The position numbers and the translations under genes are program-made. A stretch of 64,000 nt of DNA from Epinephelus fuscoguttatus (lineage: Eukaryota; Chordata; Actinopteri; Perciformes; Serranidae), in NCBI RefSeq assembly GCF_011397635.1, contig NC_064773.1, positions 32,869,449 through 32,933,448 of the forward strand. The letters run 5' to 3'. Positions 11,394 to 23,900 of this stretch are shown in pieces. Under the pieces are notes generated by a model. It made no database searches. It worked only from the letters and a program-made list of their open reading frames with translations, and had not been told where the DNA came from. The stretch's first letter is position 1, and the number at the start of each line of letters is the position of its first letter.

Positions 11394-12600
11394 CCCAAGA
11401 TGGCAACAGCAGAAATACTGAACTTGAGGTTTTAAAAACAGCAGTCCACAAACCACTGGGTGACCTCACGGTAGCTACGGCGATTATTTTTACAGTCTAT
11501 GTGCCTTCCTCAGCTTTAAGCTTGAAGCAAGGCATTTAAACTCTGTTGAAGCTGCTCAAAGGTCTCAAGTTGAAGACTTTGTTGGGCAGCTTTCACATAA
11601 ATTTCTCTGGATAAATGTGTGGACAGCACACTTGGATGGCTTCAAAGCAATGGCGGCTGCTGGTCTTTCAAACAGGGGAAGCTCACTTTAAGTTTACATC
11701 ATAAAATCTGTCATATTGTAGTGAGGCAGTAACCTATAGAAGGAACATTTCATTGAAGCCGTTCTTCAACCACACTCATGCCATAGAACCTGATGGACTG
11801 GGGGCTCATCCTACTCTCCAATGTGCTATGTGTGAGCTCAGTCCTGCATGTTCTTTAATGAAGCAATAGGAGAAGATATTCGGTCTCAGTTAATGTAGTT
11901 TATTAAGCAGTAAAGGAATAAAATTACAGAGCTCTGGGTCTCAACTTCAAGTCCCTGACGAACAACAAAGGTGTGTCAGTTCACGAAGTCTGACCTCCTG
12001 TCCTTTCCCTGACCCAGTATATTTGAGCGTAACAGAGTGTCATTGTGCACGCAAGGCGTTGTCCTCTTCTCATTGGCAGTTCCACTTCCTCCTTCACCAC
12101 ACCACGCCCCTGCCTCGTGTTAATCTGACTCCTTCCCGCTGACAGTGGGGGCGTGGTTCCTGTTTTGAAAGACAAGAGAACAACACAACTCCCTACACGT
12201 GCTGTACCTTACTATCTGTACATCACTTTCTATTATTTTTACCATATATGAAACTAATTATCTAAGCATTGCGGTATGTGCTCCTCAGATTTCATGTCTC
12301 TTCCTCTCCTGTACTTCTCCGCTTCTGCAAAGCAAACACATTCAGATCAGCTGAAATCATCTTAGTATTCTCATTGTTCACACATCTAAAACTTATATAG
12401 TGAAACACAACTGATAGTAAAATGCATAAAATCATTCTATTCCCAACAAACCACAGCAAAACACACCTCAAAGATTTTCAGATGGGTTTAAACACCTGAA
12501 TTGTACTGTACAAACGATGAAAATGAGCTATATCGCTCATGGAAATAAGGAACTCCGGCCAGCACTCTGTCAGAACACTCCACTCACAAATATCCGTATG
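11394..12600. other. Unassigned, with a GC-richer patch
   Basis: No exon recognised. The patch at about 11950-12190 is GC-richer than its flanks. It contains a GGGGGCGTGG motif near 12147 and an AATAAA some 60 bases to its left (about 11917), which could fit an old LTR, but I found no matching second copy or target duplication. Confidence 0.3.
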
Positions 12601-12604
12601 GGAC

Positions 12605-14375
12605 CGAGCTTGAAATGCGACGATGCCACTATGTATTTCAAAAGCACTGTAATAACAAAATTCTAACTATTAGAGGCAAAATTCATGACCTCCTGTCCTC
12701 AGATAGTACCTATCTAACCTCAAACACAGCTGTAAGACCTAATATATATTTTGATTGCTTCTCCCCAATTTCTCTTCAAGAATTGACCGCAGTGATTTCT
12801 TCATCTAAATCATCAACGTATCTCTTAGACCCCATCCCAACTAGGCTACTTAAGGAGGTCTTACCTTTAGTTAACACTCATATATTAGATATGATCAATA
12901 TATCCTTATTAACAGGCTATGTACCACAGTCTTTTAAGGTAGCTGTAATTAAACCTCTACTAAAAAAGCCCACCCTGGATCCAGAGGTGTTAGCCAACTA
13001 TAGACCAATATCTAATCTTCCCTTTCTTTCAAAGATCCTTGAGAAAGTAGTCGCAGACCAACTGTGAGATTTTCTCCATGATAATAATTTGAGGAATTTC
13101 AGTCAGGATTTAGAGTGCATCATAGCACTGAGACAGCACTAGTTAAAATTACAAATGACCTTCTGATTGCTTCAGACAAAGGACTCGTCTCTGTACTTGT
13201 TTTATTAGATCTTAGTGCGGCGTTTGACACAATTGACCATCAAATTCTGCTACAGAGAGTTTGTTCATGTTCATAATGAATCATCCTTACGTACTAAAGT
13301 TTGTTTTGGAGTACCGCAAGGTTCTGTGGTCGGACCAATCCTATTTACTCTATATATGCTTCCTTTAGGTAACATCATTAGAAATCACTCTGTAAATTTC
13401 CATTGTTATGCGGATGATACAGTTATACAGTTGTACAGTTGTATTTATCTATGAAGCCAGAAGAAAGTAACAATTAACTAAACTTCAAAATTGCCTTAAA
13501 GACATAAAAACCTGGATGAGCACCAATTTCCTGATGTTAAATTCAGACAAAACTGAAGTTATTGTTCTTGGCCCGAAACAACTCAGAGACTCTTTATCTG
13601 TTGACATAGTTTCTCTAGATGGCATTGCTCTGGCCTCTAGCACTACCGTAAGAAACCTCGGAGTAATATTTGATCAAGATTTGTCTTTTAATTCTCATTT
13701 AAAACAAACCTCACGGACTACATTTTTTCATCTGTGTAATATTGTGAAAATTAGGCCTATCCTGACCCGAAAAGATGCAGAAAAATTGGTCCACACTTTT
13801 GTTACCTCAAGGCTGGATTACTGTAACTCTCTATTATCAGGTAGCTCTAGTAAGTCCTTAAAACTCTCCAGCTAATTCAGAATGCAGCAGCACGTGTACT
13901 AACAGGAAGTAAGAAACGAGATCATATTTCTCCTGTTTTAGCTTCTCTGCACTGGCTCCCTGTAAAATCCAGAATTGAATTTAAAATCCTACTGTTAACT
14001 TATAAAGCTCTAAATGGTCAAGCTCCATCATATCTTAGAGAGCTCATAGTGCCATATTATCTCACCAGAACACTGCGCTCTGAGAACGCAGGGTTACTCG
14101 TGGTCCCTAAAGTCTCCAAAAGTAGATCAGGAGCCAGAGCTTTCAGCTATCAGGCTCCTCTCCTGTGGAATCATCTTCCTTTTGCGGTCCGGGAGGCAGA
14201 CACTGTCTCCACATTTAAGACTAGACTTAAGACTTTCCTCTTTGATAAAGCTTATAGTTTGGGCTGGCTCAGGCTTGCCTTGTACCAGCCCCTAGTTAGG
14301 CTGACTTAGGCCTAGTCTGCCAGAGGACCCCCTATAATACACCGGGCACACACACTCTCACTCTCACTCTCTCTC

Positions 14376-14411
<36 letters not shown>

Positions 14412-15056
14412 ACTCGGCCATTCTGGATGTCACTAACTCAGCTTCTTCTCCAGAGCCCTTGTGCTCCACTGTCTCTCAGGTTAACTCATATTGCGGCGGT
14501 GCCTGGATAATGTGACGTGTGTGGTTGTGCTGCTGCTGTGGTCCTGCCAGATGCCTCCTGCTGCTGCTGCTGCTGTTATCATTAGTCATACTTCTGCTGT
14601 TATTATACACATATGATTATTGTCACACATGTATACTATCAGATATTAATATGTTATTATTAATTATATTATTACTTTCATTAATGTTGTTGTAAGCTAC
14701 TGTCAATACCATCTATCCTGCATCTCTCTCAGTCTCTGTCTCTGTCTCTCTCTCTCTTTCTGTCTCATTGTGTCATACGGTTTACTGTTAATTTATTATG
14801 TTGATCTGTTCTGTACGACATCTATTGCACGTCTGTCCATCCTGGAAGAGGGATCCCTCCTCAGTTGCTCTTCCTGAGGTTTCTACCGGTTCTTTTTTTC
14901 CCCGTTAAAGGTTTTTTTTTGTTTTTTTTTTAGGGTTTTTCCTTATCCGCTGTGAGGGTCCAAAGGACAGAGGGATGTTGTATGCTGTAAAGCCCTGTGA
15001 GGCAAATTGTGATTTGTGATATTGGGCTTTATAAATAAAATTGATTGATTGATTGA
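12605..15056 (+). mobile_element. L2-type LINE (Maui-like), 5'-truncated and decayed
   Basis: The right end is a typical fish L2 tail: a stretch ending GATATTGGGCTTTATAAATA followed by ATTGATTGATTG. Reverse transcriptase blocks are present in order over 12615-14309. Upstream of the tail are long (TC)n tracts (14355-14410 and 14739-14763). The start is not sharply defined; I place it where RT homology begins. A matching 3' tail in the opposite orientation lies at 31735-32145. Confidence 0.88.
12615..14309 (+). pseudogene. L2 reverse transcriptase, broken
   Basis: RT of an L2/CR1-group retrotransposon spread over at least four frames. Seen in order: VIKPLLKKP...NYRPISNLPF (12950-13030), [19 protein letters not shown] (13200-13245), [16 protein letters not shown] (13310-13360), the catalytic HCYADD motif (13401-13418), a thumb-region SDKTEVIVLGPK (13546-13575) and the C-terminal ARAFSYQAPLLWNHLP segment. 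A segment that normally follows DHQILLQR, ahead of FVHVHNE, is missing near 13255, and stops or frameshifts occur near 13066, 13450 and 13875. It is not functional. Confidence 0.88.
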
Positions 15057-15855
15057 ATCACAACGGGGTTCCGCCTTTTAGACAATTCCTCCAATCATCA
15101 TGCATACACCAGCATCCTCTCCCGCCTACCGCTCCATTATGTCCCAGGGAAGCTGAGCCTCCCTGGAAGTGACGATTTTGTCGCATTTATCCAATGACCG
15201 TCTTGCTTTGCTGCATGAAAAAACCTACTTAGCACTGTCTCATAGGAATGCTTAGAAGCTCCGTGTCCACCGTGCTGACACGAGAATGTATGACAGGGAG
15301 GTCGCGTTTGAAAACTGGTGATAAACAGCTGACGTTTGAACATCATTGTCATGATGTTAAATGCATCCTAGCGCACGTTTAATGCAATTTAAATTCTTAT
15401 GTAAATGTAAATTCAATAGTGCATATTTGACCATTTCTTCGATGAAATTTCAGGAGAAGTTCAGCCTCCCTTGTTGTCTCAGAGCAATCGCCCCTGCTTT
15501 AAAGATATAAAACTGAAGGGGACTAAGGCTTCATCCACACAGGTATTTTTGAAAACTGGGGGTTTTTTTCTCACACAAGCACTGTTATAAAAAAAATCTC
15601 TGACCAAATGAAAAGGGAAACACAACTGAAGTGCTCTTAAGGGAATGCCAAACCAACAGACAGTGATGTGACTGTAACCCTAAAGCCATGCATTGAAGAA
15701 GATGATGTTGGCCAATCAGAAACCTGCAAAAAAGCTATTCCATTCTATAGCTATTCAGCTGAATAATCAGAATTCTGCCTGTGACCTCTGTACTACATTC
15801 TGATGCCTCTGTTCCCTAGTATAGTGGAAGAGTACTATACATTTATGGGTGTAAC
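15057..15855. other. Unassigned; contains a short near-palindrome
   Basis: No exon. A near-palindrome (CCAGGGAAGCTGAGCCTCCC, about 15146-15168) and a later echo (AGTTCAGCCTCCCTTG near 15457) suggest remnants of a dispersed repeat. Around 15530, GCTTCATCCACACAGGTATT resembles the start of another common fish DNA repeat. Neither has boundaries I can defend. Confidence 0.3.
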
Positions 15856-15859
15856 ATGT

Positions 15860-16575
15860 AAGAAGTCAAGATAGCAAATTTAGAGTACTATTTTGGTCAT
15901 GTCTGCCATTGTCTTCATTACTTTATCCTATTAGACATTTGTGTGAAGTATTGTCATAATAATTAGAGTATGAATTCTTAAGTTATGAGCAAAAACAAGT
16001 TTTGTCACAGTAACCTTTGACCAGCAAAATCTAATCAGTTCATCAATGAGTCCAAGGGCACATTTGTGCTAAATGTTAAGCTATTCCCTCAAAGTGGTCC
16101 TATGTTATCACGTTCACGAGAGTGAGATTGCAACATCACAGCGGCCTTGAACTTTGACCAAAACCAAAATCTGATCAGTTTGTTGATTCCAGGTGGACAT
16201 TTGTGCCAAATTTGAGGAAATTCACTTTAAGTGTTCTTGAGTTATAACATTTACAAGGATGAGACAAACGCAAGGTCACAGCAACCTTTGACCACCACAC
16301 TCTAATCAGTTCATCCTTAAGTCCAAGTTTGTGCCACATTTGAAGAAATTCCCACAAAGTGTTCTTTATATATTGCCTTTACAAGAATAAGATAAACAAG
16401 GTCACAGTGACCTTGACCTTTGACCACCAAAGTCAAATCAGTTCATCGCTGAATGCAAATGGACATTTGTGCTAAAGTTAAGAAAATTTCCTTGAGGCAT
16501 TTTTGAGATACTGTGTTCACAAGAATGGGACGGACCCACAGACAACCTGAAAACATAATGTGGCTGTGGCATTCG
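15860..16575. repeat. Degenerate tandem repeat rich in nuclear-receptor half-sites
   Basis: Four diverged units of about 120-140 bp, each led by a GTCACAGTGACCTTTGACC-like block (about 16005, 16135, 16276 and 16400), then TCTAATCAGTTCATC, then TTTGTGCCAAATTTGAAGAA, then GTTCACAAGAATGAGA. The right end reads GACAACCTGAAAACATAATG. The same family occurs at 38640-39420, and a head fragment lies at 34170-34225. Confidence 0.85.
16399..16426. promoter_or_regulatory. Perfect ERE palindrome followed by DR1
   Basis: AGGTCACAGTGACCT (16399-16413) is a perfect AGGTCAnnnTGACCT estrogen-response palindrome. It is followed directly by TGACCTTTGACCA (16414-16426), a direct repeat of half-sites spaced by one base (DR1, HNF4/PPAR/RXR type). 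It lies about 440 bp past the likely MSRB3 polyadenylation signal. The motif match is certain; function is not shown. Confidence 0.6.
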
Positions 16576-16845
16576 CTGGCACAGAGCTATAAAAAGTACA
16601 ATTACACACAAAAAAACAAAACTTTGTAACAGTAACAAGAGGAAATGTAGTTTGTTACATCCATCCCCATTACCTCTGACGTTCAGGTTCCACGCTTAGG
16701 TCAGATCCAGTTCCATCCAGCGATGAAGACCATGAGATCAAAGTTTAGTAAAGTATAGTAAGCAGACCTTGAGCTGAAATTAGTTTGTAAATGCGTGTTA
16801 ACAGTTTTCAAAAATAATTCATAAAGTCACAGTGTTTCTATATAT
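16576..16845. other. Short spacer past the MSRB3 3' end
   Basis: Nothing recognised apart from AT-rich sequence between the repeat array and the MSRB3 polyadenylation signal. Confidence 0.4.
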
Positions 16846-17765
16846 TTTATTCAGCCAGTAATCGTTTCAATGCAAGCCGTGAACACGAACTGAAAATATT
16901 TTCAACTGCAAACAAACTAAAGGAACAAATACAGAAATTGACCTAAAGGCCACAGTACCATCTGTCACAGTATGCTCTGTCATTACCTGTGTCACTGCTG
17001 ACAGTAGTGCTTACGTGGGCAATTTCATCAAATCCTCAAAACCTCTCAGTATCAAATATCACTTCAAAAATGTACTCTAATAAAATACTTTTTAGTTAGA
17101 ATATAAAACAATCCTCTGTATATCATATACTTATATGTTTTGTCTACTACTACACAGCAATCCAAGTTTAAATTAGCAGACCAAATGCTACTACCCAGAC
17201 ATGGGAAATTAAAGGGAATTAAGGGAAAATGCTGGTATTTTTCAACATGGGTGTTTTTCTCTATTACCAGAATGATAACTGGTGCTTTCAGACCCTTCCC
17301 TTGCACTGACACAGCACTGCAGATAAAAGGTCAGGCTATGCAAGACTATACCAAATGTAAACAAGAGTCTTTGATGGAACTCCCTGTAACTATATTGGTA
17401 AGCTTCAGAGCTTTCCACGTTCTGTTCCAGCAGCTCCCTTGTCCCCCAAACTTTGCAAATATAATGTTATCATGACCAATAGCATCTGAGAATAACACCC
17501 TGGTTGGAAAATACTTCAAGTTCCCTTTAAGGCAAACAGCTGATAACAGTGTGTCTTGCAGATTTGACTGTGACTGTTTTGGAAGCGTGCACTTTCCCTC
17601 GTGATAGATTATACATTACAGTATTTCTCTGCTCTGTGTCTGAGCACCTTACTTTCTTTCGCAATATATTCACCTATTTTGTCTTTATATTGTGAATCAA
17701 GAATACGGAACCCACACTCTCCGTACACAGGCACAGTCGTCAGTCTGTTGTGGTTCCTGAGTCTT
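16846..17765 (-). other. MSRB3: MSRB3 3' UTR (predicted)
   Basis: Sequence following the MSRB3 stop codon in transcript orientation. The first canonical AATAAA I find on the minus strand is at 16851-16846, which gives a UTR of roughly 0.9 kb. Poly(A) site use cannot be seen from sequence, so the distal limit is inferred. Confidence 0.45.
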
Positions 17766-17945
17766 TCACAGCTCTGTCTTCCCATCGCTCACTGCACTGC
17801 TGGCAGCTCCACCCACAGCCTCGGAGCTAGTGGTGGAAGAGTCGGCGTCTTTGGGCTGGAAACCCAACGAAGCCGAGTTAATGCAGTAGCGTTTCCCTGT
17901 GGGTTTTGGTCCGTCATCAAACAGGTGTCCCAGGTGAGATCCACA
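17766..17945 (-). CDS. MSRB3: MSRB3 last coding exon
   Basis: The acceptor TTTCAG precedes TGTGGATCTCAC. It encodes residues 131-189, starting with the second zinc Cys of CSQC and containing [20 protein letters not shown] with the catalytic Cys. A Ser/Ala-rich tail ends in DGKTEL before TGA (17768-17766). The tail after FQPKDADS is the fast-evolving part of the family. Confidence 0.95.
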   Translation of the reverse strand, partial: CGSHLGHLFDDGPKPTGKRYCINSASLGFQPKDADSSTTSSEAVGGAASSAVSDGKTEL

Positions 17946-20900
17946 CTGAAACAAAATGGAGAAGATTGATTTGCAGCTTTTTTGAATGTAAGTATCAAGT
18001 TGTACATGTTCCACATTATCAGCCTGTCCACTTGTGATCCTATTAGTTGTTGCAAAAATTATTCCCTTGTCTTTTCTGTGACTGGTGGCAGTGTCCCCTG
18101 CTGTTTCCCAAAGTGTCTTTGTTGAGAATAATAAGAATAACTTTATTCATCCCCAAGGGGAAATTCAATTGTCTGTCAGCTCATCTATTATATGTCAAAG
18201 AATTATAAAGCCTGATGGCTGTTGGTATATACAGTAAGATCTTCTGTATTTCTCTGTCCTGCATCGAAGAGAGAGGTTTTTTTGGTCCATCAAGGTGTTG
18301 TGGATTGGATGATCTGGGTTGTTCATGATGGCCTCGAACATCTTCAGTGTGCATCTCTCCACCACCTCCTCCAGTGTGTCCAACCTGACTCCAATCACAG
18401 AGCCAGCTCTTTTGACTAGTTTGTCCAGCTGCCTTGCATCTTTGTGTCTGATGCTTCCTCCCTGGCAGACTGCAGCATAAAACAACACACTTGCCACCAC
18501 AGACTTGTGGGTTCTGTATGTAACTCTAGAAATGTTTTATTAATGACAGCATTGGCTGTTAAGTGAACTGTAGTTAGCATCCTGTCACTCACGCTCATGC
18601 TCCGTAGGTGCAAGGAAGCACCTGGGCATCACCAAAACAGTTATGTAGGGTACACAAGACTCAAAGTGATTGACCGGCAAGACCTAGAACTACTAGCATC
18701 TGGTTGATAGAAGGTTAGACATAAATTGCAATCACATTACTATCTACAATGTTCCTGTATTTGATTTGGACCATTGGCTCCATGATACTAAGTAGCTAAC
18801 TGTTTGCTAATTACTGTACATTATAAACTGATGTTACAGAACAACAGACAGCAGATCCATGCAGCAAGCTTACGTCAGGCAACTAGCTGTAATATAGCTA
18901 TGCTGCATGGATCTGGCGTTGGTTACTTTGTAATGTTAACTGAAAACGTACTTTGCAAACCTGCCCCTGGAGTCTGGATAGATAAAGCTCCAGCAAAAGT
19001 TCAGTCAGGAAGACTATAATTTTACATGCTAGGTCTTTAAAATATTTCTCATAAACATCTACTATTCACTCCTTGCTCCATGCTCACTCATTTCTTTGTC
19101 ATTTTTGGGAGCTATTAATTGAGACATAAGCTGTTCTGTCAGCTGATCACAGTCAACCAATAGCACAGTGACATACCTTCTCCGTTAGCCCATCATCTTA
19201 CTGCTTCATGTTTTATATATGGTTGTCTTTCTTTTTTTACTTCTTTCATGCTGCAGTTGTACACACCCTCTAACTCCCCATCACTGCAGAATCTTCGCAG
19301 ATTCATCAGCCTCATCAGCTTAATCAGCCTTCAGTCTCAGAGTCATCAACCATCACAACCACCAGTGTCTGGACTCCATGGGGGATTTATCTTGCTGCAA
19401 CTTGATTGCAAATCTCCCTCGGGAGTTCAATCGCAAAAGACTTGCTGGTAATTCATATTCATCACATCATCTGTTAATCTTTTCACTGCCAATCTGTATT
19501 AAACAACCATCTATTCATTCACCTGGTGACAGGTAAAAAAGAGGAACCTATATGCTGTTAAAGGTCAGTAGAAAATGATGATATGGGGCACTTGATTGGA
19601 TAAATGTGACATGAATTAGCTTGCTAGCACAGCCTGCAGTCCTTCACCTCAGAGCGGACAGCAGTTCCAGAGACAGACCTTCAGTCTCTGGCCGTAGCAA
19701 CTCCAATTCAGCCAGTACACACCCCAGCATTGCTGGTCACAGCCAGCTGGTGGCCAGCAACAGCACTGGATCTAATCTGTGTACTGACAGGAATAAAAAT
19801 AGTTTGCTGATGCTCTTGGGGGTCGGGGCTTTCCGGGATCAGACCCCTGACACTGGGTCCTGGTCTGACTGAAATGGAGTTGCTAACATTACAGCCGCTA
19901 AGTGAATTTCCGTGTGCGGGCCATCACTACAAAATGTATGAAATGGTAACACAGCATGTGTTGACTGGCGAATGCCAGTCGTTTGTTGATGTTAGCAGGC
20001 TCCTTTCAAAGATAACTTTAGCAAGTGTTGTACACTGTTGGCACCGTAGGGGAGGTGAAAGAGGCACGGCACTGGGGAGCGCCGTAAACCTCATATTCTT
20101 TGAAGTTTCCCACAAAATCTGTCCTGAGTCCTCTACACAGAAATCTGTCCAAAGGCCAGGAAGGGGAAGGTCCTAGTGTTTCAGTTATGTTACAATTGGT
20201 TCACCCATGGCAATCACAAATGATTACTATGTAAAAAGTTACATACAGAACCTTTAAACATCTAGTATGTAAGATTTTGTTGCATCTGGCAGTGAAATTG
20301 CAGAACTGTCACCTCTCCCATATGTCATACGTGTAGGAGAACTACAGTGGCTGACACGCAAACCCAAAACGTGAATGGCCATATCTCGAACCAGTGTTTG
20401 TTTTGTCCACTCTGGACTACTGTAGAACAACATGGCAGACTCCATGGAAGAGGACCCGCTCCTTATCTAGATGTAAATAGCTCATAAAGGCAAAGAAAAT
20501 ACAATAATGCTTATTTTGAGGTGATCATAAACTAATGACAACACAGTTTTGAATATTAAATACCATTTCAACCAATAGATGCCCCTATATCCCAGACACT
20601 GGACCTTTAAAGGGAGACACTACAGGTTATATTTCTGTGAAACGCTTTGATTTTATTCTCACAGTGAGTCAGTGGTACAAAAGTAAACAAAAACAGCGGT
20701 GTAATGCAATGTTTATAGTGTACCTGGCTGCAGGTTGTCTCCACTCGGTGCATCCCATAGGAGAAATCATCTGCCACAGAGATGGCCTCCTCCTTCACAA
20801 GGTCAAAGAAGGATGGCCAACCTGAACACATGACGGAATCATGTTAGGAAGGTGTCAGCATACAATTAATGTGTGGACTGGTCGGTCCACCACTTCAGTC

Positions 20901-23900
20901 CAGACTAAAATATTTCAACAGCTACAGGATGGATTGCCAGGAAATTCAGTGCAGGTATCCATGGTGCCCAGAGGATGGAGCCTGTCATCTTTGGTGATCC
21001 TCTGTCTTCTCCTCTATTGCCATCATCAAGTCAAACTTTCAGTGTGCCCAATACTTCCATTTATGACCTGCAAAACTAATCACATTCCCATCACTCTAAG
21101 CTGAACTTTTTGTCCTACAAAGCAATTGTTTACAAGTTAACATGTTTAACTAAGATGGTGAGCATGGTAAACATCATACCTGCTAAACGTCACTGTGATA
21201 GTATTGTCTTTGTGAGCATGTTAGCATACTGCAGCCTCGCAGAGCTGAAAACTTACATATATGCATACTTCTCCAGCATGACTTCAAGGTATTCCCTCTT
21301 TTCCAACTAGGAGTTTGGCCTTATTTCTGTCTGCCAAAGCATCTCTGCGCATTTTGGAATGTTTCCAGTTAGAGGCTTAACTTCACTTTCTCATCTTTAG
21401 GGGAGCCCGACCTCATCACTGAGGAGTGTGGAGTTACAGGCAGGGTTGGAAATTAGCACCAGCCAACAGCAAAATGCTGGTAGAATATTAATGTGGCTGC
21501 TAGATTTGCTTCACTCACCAGCCAAAAAAAACTATGGTAATCTATTGAGTGGCTGGCAGATCTTGTAATCAATGCAGGGTGGACAAAAAGGTTAATTTCC
21601 AACCCTGGTTGCAGGCACTGTTAAAAGGAAATCAGGGAGAGAGCCTGGAAACAGGACTGCTATATTTGTGTCTAGATGAGGAGCAGTGCCCCCTGCTGAC
21701 TGGCTGTATATGCAACTGGTCTGTGATCACATCACAACTGGCAACTCCGAAGGTTTGTAGCATAAATTAAAGCATGGTCCATAACATTCACAACAAACTG
21801 GCCACAAGATCTAAATAACTTTCTGTTCTCTGCAAATCAAGCAAGGTAAATGTTCCCCTTCCTTATAGAAGTGCACTCTAATTTACACTGCAGGCCACCA
21901 GGGCCCAGATCTGATGGAGCTGTCATAACACAGAAAAGAAAATCACAGCAGATTAAATAATTTTGCAGCCATGAGTGTGATGGCTTTTACGTGCATTAGT
22001 AATCCAAATGAAACATGGCCACATATAATGGAAACACAGAAACGCCACTGGCTGTAAGAGGGGTTGCAATTCCAAATGACACAGCCACTGAAGCCTGCTG
22101 CCCATCACTGATCCATACATGCTGTAACTGCTGCATGCTGCAGACATCTGTTCACACTGACTGGTTATTGTGTCAGTGGACCAGCTACTCATTGACTCAA
22201 TTTAACTGATGGAGAGTTTAACCCCAAACAAGAAAAAACAGTTTGTACATAAAGACAATGATTGTAGGTTAATGATTAGCAAATACCAGCATTTAGTACA
22301 TTCACAAAAGAATGTCAGGCTTTAGAGATGCTTGTGCCTAGCCTACAGAGCTGCAGGTGAGAAACTGTGGTTCAACTTACCCGATCCTGAGTCGAATTTA
22401 GTTTTCGAGCTATAAAAGGAAACAAAAATGTCAATTAGAAAAAGTTTGTTAATTTCATTTACAGTTGAAAATGTTTAATTCCAAATGATTGCTTATTACA
22501 ATTTACAGCTTATTCTCTACATGGGTGCTATCCGGCAACATTTCTTTCTGTAAACTTATGTCAGGCTTTCACACCCAAACATACACACTTTATAGTGACT
22601 TTATAGTGAGCTCATCTGCAACATGAAAAACACTTTCGGACACCACTTACGTCATCTTCTGTGCACCGTTAATGATGTCATTGCTGTGGCACAGTGAAAA
22701 CATGCCATTTCAACAGTGACTGGTGGTAAATTCATAACAAATACCAGCATGCAAAATGTGATAAACACATGTTTTATGGAGTGTATTTCCCCTAATCTAA
22801 TAACATTACGAAGTACTCTGTGGTTATTTGTTTTGGAATGCGCTGCTCTGCTCCCATTAAACACACTATCAATATTATACTGTCAGATGGACAGAAGAAC
22901 AGAGGGCGATTGCAACTTGTCCTAAAAATGTAATTAGTTTTCAGTTTATCATTTGATGAGCTGACGTTTGTCTTTTACGATTAGTAAAGTGATAACTTGG
23001 GAATTTAAAGTGTAACATTAAACATTACACCATTACAGCACAAGTCACAGCTAGTAGTGACCCAGCTCGCTAGTGTTAGCTAGTGTTACAACTCTATTCT
23101 CTGTAATGTTAGTCGATTTATTTTGATATCTTCGGGGACCGACAACTACACATTAAATTCACCATCAACAGTTAAAAATGTAAACAAGCTGTAGTCAAGC
23201 TGCTCTCTCTCCTGTCGTCTGTCACTGCATGCAGTCTGTTAGTTACTTCAGTGTGATGCACGATGGGATATAGTGCTTGGTTACTGACCGCCAGTTGTAC
23301 ACTACTTTTTACAGTGCATTGTGGGATACTTTGAGTCCATTATATAAGTTACAATAATTCCCACTAAACATTCAGACAGCTCTACAAAATGGCAAAGTCG
23401 CTTTATAGTGGACTATATAGTGAGTGGTGAGTGATTTCGGACATAGCCATATAAACAACTCAGCTCCTACCTGAACAGCTGGGCCCCGCAGACAACACAA
23501 GTGTAGGTCCCCTCATCTTTATGATCTGTGAACTGTCCAGTGAAGGCACTGTGGAAAAAGGACTGTATTAGTGAATGGTTTATCAATATGATGAACAAAT
23601 GAGTACGTGTTGTTTTTACACACCATGATCCTGTCAGCACACTTTTTGCCTTAAAACCCGAGAACACTGAATGAAACTAAATGAAACCTGACAAAACTAA
23701 ATGAATCTTGACAACACTGCAATGACACTTCAGACAATGGAAGCAACCTTAAGAATGTTGATTGAAAGAATAAGGAATGAAACATGAGAAGTTTCCCGGG
23801 ATATGTATGATAATCATGTCCCTGGTAATAACCTTGGTTTGAGGATTGCTATGATTTTTGCAATAAAGAGTGCATCAGGTTGCTATATGACTTGCAAATC

